This document shows, piece by piece, positions 5,865 through 8,925 of a stretch of DNA of 8,925 bases (position 1 is its first letter; each line of letters starts with the position of its first letter). The notes beneath the pieces are model-generated. The model was not told the DNA's origin and ran no database searches. It was given only the letters and a program-made list of their open reading frames with translations. The stretch lies in assembly GCA_012512355.1 (NCBI GenBank), contig JAAZEI010000146.1, forward strand, positions 1 to 8,925. The letters are read 5' to 3'. A program made the position numbers and the translations under genes. Source of the stretch: Clostridiales bacterium (GTDB taxonomy: Bacteria > Bacillota > Clostridia > Christensenellales > Aristaeellaceae).

Positions 5865-6862
5865 ACCTGCTCTCCTTTCTGCGCTTCATAAGCCTTGCGC
5901 ACATTCATCCAGCAAGAAGCCAGATGATTTTCATTGATAACGAGTTCTTCGGGCTGCTGCTCGAGACAAATTTTCATCGCTTTGTCACAGCGCGATGCAA
6001 AGGCGCAGCCATCGGGCAAATTCAGCAGGTCAATGGGAGAGCCCGCAATGGGGATGAGCGCTTCCTTCTTGGCAGTAATTTTGGGAAGGGAGCGCAGCAA
6101 GCCTTTTGTATATTCATGACGAGGATTATAGAAAATTTCTTCGGCGCTGCCGCGTTCGCATACTCGTCCTGCATAAAGGACAATAATTTCATCACACATC
6201 TCTGCTATGACACCAAGGTCATGCGTAATCATAATGATGGACATGCCCAGCCTGTCTTTCAGCTCCAGCATCAATTCAAGAATCTGTGCCTGGATGGTGA
6301 CATCAAGCGCTGTGGTTGGCTCATCAGCAATCAGAATATCAGGCTCACAGGCCAGTGCCATCGCAATCATCACACGCTGGCGCATACCGCCTGAGAGTTG
6401 ATAGGGATACTGTTTTAAGCGCTTTTTCGGCTCATTGACACCCACCAACTCAAGCATTTCCAGCGCCCTTTCTTTTGCTTCATGTTTGTTGCGGGAGGTG
6501 TGAAGACAAACAGCTTCAATCAACTGGTTTTCAATGGTATATACGGGGTTCAAACTCGTCATCGGGTCCTGAAAAATAATAGAGACTTTGGAACCGCGAA
6601 AAGAGTTAATCTTTTTTTCGCTGTATTTTACAACATCTTCGCCGCGAAAGAAGATTTCGCCGTCAGTAATTTCACCGGGGTGATCCAGGATACGAAGGAT
6701 AGAGTAAGCTGTGACAGATTTTCCTGAGCCTGATTCTCCAACGATGCCAAGCACCTTCCCGCGGTCAAGATTAAAATTAACGCCGTTTACAGCCTTGACC
6801 AGACCGGATTCGGTTTTAAAAGAGGTGTGCAGGTTTTTAACCTGTAAAATATGTTCGTCCAT
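5861..6862 (-). CDS. oppD: Oligopeptide ABC transporter ATP-binding protein OppD
   Basis: The second ATPase of the importer (333 residues, usual length). Motifs in order: Walker A GESGSGKS (42-49), Q-loop Q98 in IFQDP, signature LSGGMRQR (156-163), Walker B ILIADEP (176-182) with D180/E181, D-loop TALD (184-187), and H-loop H214 in ITHDL. The LSGGM signature with [12 protein letters not shown] is typical of OppD/DppD. The C-terminal extension carries C286, C292, C299 and C317, matching the cysteine set in the partner OppF. Both ATP sites of the heterodimer look catalytically complete, so no degenerate site is expected. The ATG at 6862 lies one base after the oppC stop, and its AGGAG (6872-6868) is inside the last codons of oppC, so the genes are probably translationally coupled. 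The stop overlaps the oppF start. Confidence 0.95.
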   Translation of the reverse strand: MDEHILQVKNLHTSFKTESGLVKAVNGVNFNLDRGKVLGIVGESGSGKSVTAYSILRILDHPGEITDGEIFFRGEDVVKYSEKKINSFRGSKVSIIFQDPMTSLNPVYTIENQLIEAVCLHTSRNKHEAKERALEMLELVGVNEPKKRLKQYPYQLSGGMRQRVMIAMALACEPDILIADEPTTALDVTIQAQILELMLELKDRLGMSIIMITHDLGVIAEMCDEIIVLYAGRVCERGSAEEIFYNPRHEYTKGLLRSLPKITAKKEALIPIAGSPIDLLNLPDGCAFASRCDKAMKICLEQQPEELVINENHLASCWMNVRKAYEAQKGEQV

Positions 6863-6863
6863 T

Positions 6864-7943
6864 TTATCTCCTCAGTTTGGGGTCAAAGGCATCACGCAGG
6901 CCATCACCCAACAGGTTAAAAGAAAGTACTATGAGACAAATACCCAGAGCCGGAAAAGCCATTTTGAAGGGATACCCCTGCATGGCGCCCCGAGCCAGAT
7001 TGGCCAGGGAACCCAGACTAGGCATAGGCGACTGAACGCCAAGGCCAATAAAGCTTAGAAAGCTTTCGGTAAAAATTGCAGCAGGGATTTGCAGGGCTGT
7101 TGAAATGAAGATAACAGACATGCAGTTAGGCAATATGTGCCTGAAAATAATGCGGGCGGGGCCTGCGCCAAGTGCTCTGGCCGCCAAAACATACTCGTTG
7201 TTCTTGATGGACAGTATCTGGCCGCGCACGAGCCGGGCCATGCCCACCCAGTATAGCAAAGCAAAAACAATAAACATGCTGATCATGTTGCTGCCTATGG
7301 ACGCCAATACGGTGCCCTGCAGGGCATTGCCCAGCAAGTCTCCCAGAACAACCGACAGCAAAATGACCATGAGAATATCAGGCAGAGAGTAGATAATATC
7401 CACGATTCGCATCATGTACAAATCGACCTTGCCGCCCACATAGCCAGCGACAGAGCCAAATATCAGACCAATCACCAGCACAATGATGCTGGCAAATAAC
7501 CCGACGGCAAGAGATACTCTGGCCCCGTAAACGACACGAATAAAGTAATCGCGGCCAAGTTCATCGGTTCCGAAAATATGCGGGAAAATGGTGGCGCCGT
7601 TATCAATGGCTTCCTGTTCCATAACTGAGTACTTAAAGGGAGCCATGTTTTTAGTCGTACGGTCGCGCTTGCCATTGACGGTAATTATTTCAGCGTAGCC
7701 ATAGGGAACGAGCAGCGGCGCTATGAAGATAATCAATACCAGAACAAAGAGTGTGATCAAGCTCATTACAGCCAGAGGGTTTTTAAATAGCTTATGCATA
7801 CCATCCTTGAAAAAGGTGGTGCTTTCACGCATGACGTCATGCTGCTCTTTTTCCGCATCCGTGGCAGGCGCAAATTTTTTGACATCCAGCTGCAGGCTGA
7901 AGGGCTTTCTATTGGGAACTTTATAGGGTGAAAAATCGCTCAT
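6864..7943 (-). CDS. oppC: Oligopeptide ABC transporter permease OppC
   Basis: Inner-membrane permease subunit (359 residues), one half of the channel. A charged cytoplasmic N-terminal tail of about 55 residues precedes the first helix (about 57-80). A loop outside the membrane follows, with the family motif GTDELGRD at 125-132, then about five further helices. The EAA loop that contacts the ATPase, EYVLAARALGAGPARIIFRH, is at 250-269. FIGLGVQSP (298-306) and the terminal GDGLRDAFDPKLR are family hallmarks. The ATG at 7943 was chosen because AGGAG (7954-7950) precedes it by six bases; a longer in-frame reading to 7982 would run into the end of oppB and lacks a better site. The stretch between helix 1 and GTDELGRD is longer than in E. 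coli OppC, as in other large Firmicute OppC proteins. The gene begins 10 bases after the oppB stop. Confidence 0.94.
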   Translation of the reverse strand: MSDFSPYKVPNRKPFSLQLDVKKFAPATDAEKEQHDVMRESTTFFKDGMHKLFKNPLAVMSLITLFVLVLIIFIAPLLVPYGYAEIITVNGKRDRTTKNMAPFKYSVMEQEAIDNGATIFPHIFGTDELGRDYFIRVVYGARVSLAVGLFASIIVLVIGLIFGSVAGYVGGKVDLYMMRIVDIIYSLPDILMVILLSVVLGDLLGNALQGTVLASIGSNMISMFIVFALLYWVGMARLVRGQILSIKNNEYVLAARALGAGPARIIFRHILPNCMSVIFISTALQIPAAIFTESFLSFIGLGVQSPMPSLGSLANLARGAMQGYPFKMAFPALGICLIVLSFNLLGDGLRDAFDPKLRR

Positions 7944-7953
7944 TACATGCTCC

Positions 7954-8874
7954 TCAGTCAAAGCTGATCCTGGGATCAACAACTTTATACATTAAATCGC
8001 TTAAAAAAGTCATGCCGACCATCAGGGTAGCCAAAAAGATGGTTGTTCCCATGATCATGGGATAATCACGGTTGTTGATACCGGTCACAAACTTGGTGCC
8101 AAGACCTCCGATGGTAAAGACCGTTTCTACAACCAATGAGCCTGTCAGGATATAAGCCATCATCGGCCCGGCATAGGTAATCACAGGGATGAGCCCGTTT
8201 CTAAGAGCATGCTTAATCACAACCTTGCTTTCCCTGACACCTTTGGCTCTGGCTGTTCGAATATAATCTTGCCCCAAAACATCCAGCATAGATGATTTCG
8301 TAAGCCTTGTGATGTAGCTCATTGGGTATAAGGCCAGTGAAAGGATAGGCAGAACATAGCTTGGGTTGTTAACAGACCAAACACTCGCCCAGCCCAGCTT
8401 GTAGCTAAAGAGTAGAAGCAGAAGTGTAGCCAGTATAAAACTGGGTACAGCCACGAAAAAAGTGGTTGTGAAGATAATTAACCTATCGGCCCATCGGTTG
8501 CGCATGAGGGCAGCAATCGAACCCAGCAGCAGCCCAAAGAACATTGCAACCAGCGCTGCCATGAGTCCCAGTCTGGCAGAAATGCCAAATGACTCAAAGA
8601 TAACAGTCGAAATTTCACGGCCTGTCTTGAGTGAAATGCCAAAATCGCCCTGCGTGAGATTTTTCAAATAAATGAGAAACTGCTGACCTACAGGTTTATC
8701 GAGGTTAAACCGTTTTTCAAGCAAACGCTGAATCTCAATGCTCGGCGCTTTTTCTTTTGCGAAAGGACCGCCCGGAATAATATTCATCGAGAAAAATGTA
8801 ATCGCGGTGATAATAAAAATGGTAACAATTGCGAGCAGGAGCCTTTTAAAGGTATATCTCAGCAACCTACGCAC
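7954..8874 (-). CDS. oppB: Oligopeptide ABC transporter permease OppB
   Basis: Inner-membrane permease subunit (306 residues, usual length), the partner of OppC. The protein starts with a basic N-terminus and first helix (about 11-31), then the periplasmic-loop signature IIPGGPF (32-38) and LTQGDFGISLKTG (73-85). Five more helices lie near 97-121, 132-157, 171-190, 226-250 and 272-295. The EAA loop DYIRTARAKGVRESKVVIKH is at 203-222. ETVFTIGGLG (250-259), RDYPMIMG (269-276) and VVDPRI (298-303) are typical of OppB/DppB. The GTG at 8874 is the preferred start: AAGGA lies about four bases upstream, a little close. A TTG three codons later is the alternative. This is the first gene of the operon within the window; a candidate promoter lies immediately upstream at the window edge. 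Confidence 0.93.
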   Translation of the reverse strand: MRRLLRYTFKRLLLAIVTIFIITAITFFSMNIIPGGPFAKEKAPSIEIQRLLEKRFNLDKPVGQQFLIYLKNLTQGDFGISLKTGREISTVIFESFGISARLGLMAALVAMFFGLLLGSIAALMRNRWADRLIIFTTTFFVAVPSFILATLLLLLFSYKLGWASVWSVNNPSYVLPILSLALYPMSYITRLTKSSMLDVLGQDYIRTARAKGVRESKVVIKHALRNGLIPVITYAGPMMAYILTGSLVVETVFTIGGLGTKFVTGINNRDYPMIMGTTIFLATLMVGMTFLSDLMYKVVDPRISFD

Positions 8875-8899
8875 CTCTTCCTTTTATGACAGATTTTTA

Positions 8900-8923
8900 A
8901 TCATAACAACAGGAATGATTATA
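8900..8923 (-). promoter_or_regulatory. Candidate promoter region of the opp operon
   Basis: On the minus strand a perfect TATAAT hexamer lies at 8923-8918, which would start transcription near 8911 and give a leader of about 36 bases before the oppB GTG. A second candidate, TGTTATGAT (8908-8900), is a TGn-extended -10 closer to the gene. The -35 region falls outside the window in both cases, so neither can be confirmed, and a further upstream gene in the same operon cannot be excluded. Confidence 0.45.
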
Positions 8924-8925
8924 CA

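Noticed and set aside
5924..6394. A 156-codon plus-strand frame opposite oppD, and similar frames opposite oppF and oppC
   Set aside because: All are shadows of genes with complete ABC-transporter motifs; none has a recognisable domain or a start signal.
7829..7842. A 14-base palindrome, GCATGACGTCATGC
   Set aside because: It lies within the oppC coding region in the N-terminal tail, has no second copy that I can see, and fits chance codon choice better than an operator.
7944..7982. Thirteen-codon upstream extension of oppC
   Set aside because: It overlaps the end of oppB and lacks a ribosome binding site as good as the AGGAG placed six bases before the ATG at 7943.

Overview
The window looks like chromosomal DNA of a Firmicute, most probably a clostridial-type bacterium. 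The evidence is consistent: strong GGAGG-type ribosome binding sites, mid-range GC, a YugP-type membrane zinc peptidase, a GtrA/GT-C pair, and an opp-type peptide transporter of the kind common in Clostridia. The sequence does not allow a species call. No rRNA, tRNA, CRISPR array, phage gene or insertion sequence is visible. No stretch longer than 300 bases lacks a gene; the longest gap, 3046-3156, is about 110 bases.

Layout. Positions 1-2349, plus strand: the 3' part of a large GT-C-like membrane glycosyltransferase, a small unrecognised 88-residue protein, and a GtrA-family membrane protein. The genes are joined by an ATGA overlap and an 11-base overlap, so they look like one translationally coupled surface-glycosylation unit. 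Positions 2350-3045, minus strand: a YugP-type zinc metallopeptidase. It converges on gtrA with no base between the two stop codons, and its likely terminator lies inside the last codons of gtrA. Positions 3106-8925, minus strand: a complete five-gene oligopeptide ABC transporter operon in the order oppB-oppC-oppD-oppF-oppA. It has a candidate promoter at the right edge of the window and an intrinsic terminator after oppA.

How the transporter works: OppB and OppC form the membrane channel, OppD and OppF are the ATPases, and OppA is the extracytoplasmic peptide receptor.

The most unusual object is OppA. Its segments are in the wrong order. Directly after the signal peptide comes the block that normally forms the C-terminus of this family (about residues 29-100). 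The normal N-terminus of the mature protein follows, and the protein stops exactly where the moved block would normally begin. Every segment appears once, in an intact frame, with a good ribosome binding site and a terminator. This is the signature of a natural circular permutation, not of a truncated gene. The protein also lacks a lipobox cysteine, so it is probably not lipid-anchored as Gram-positive binding proteins usually are. A perfect 17-base inverted repeat lies just upstream of it, between oppF and oppA.
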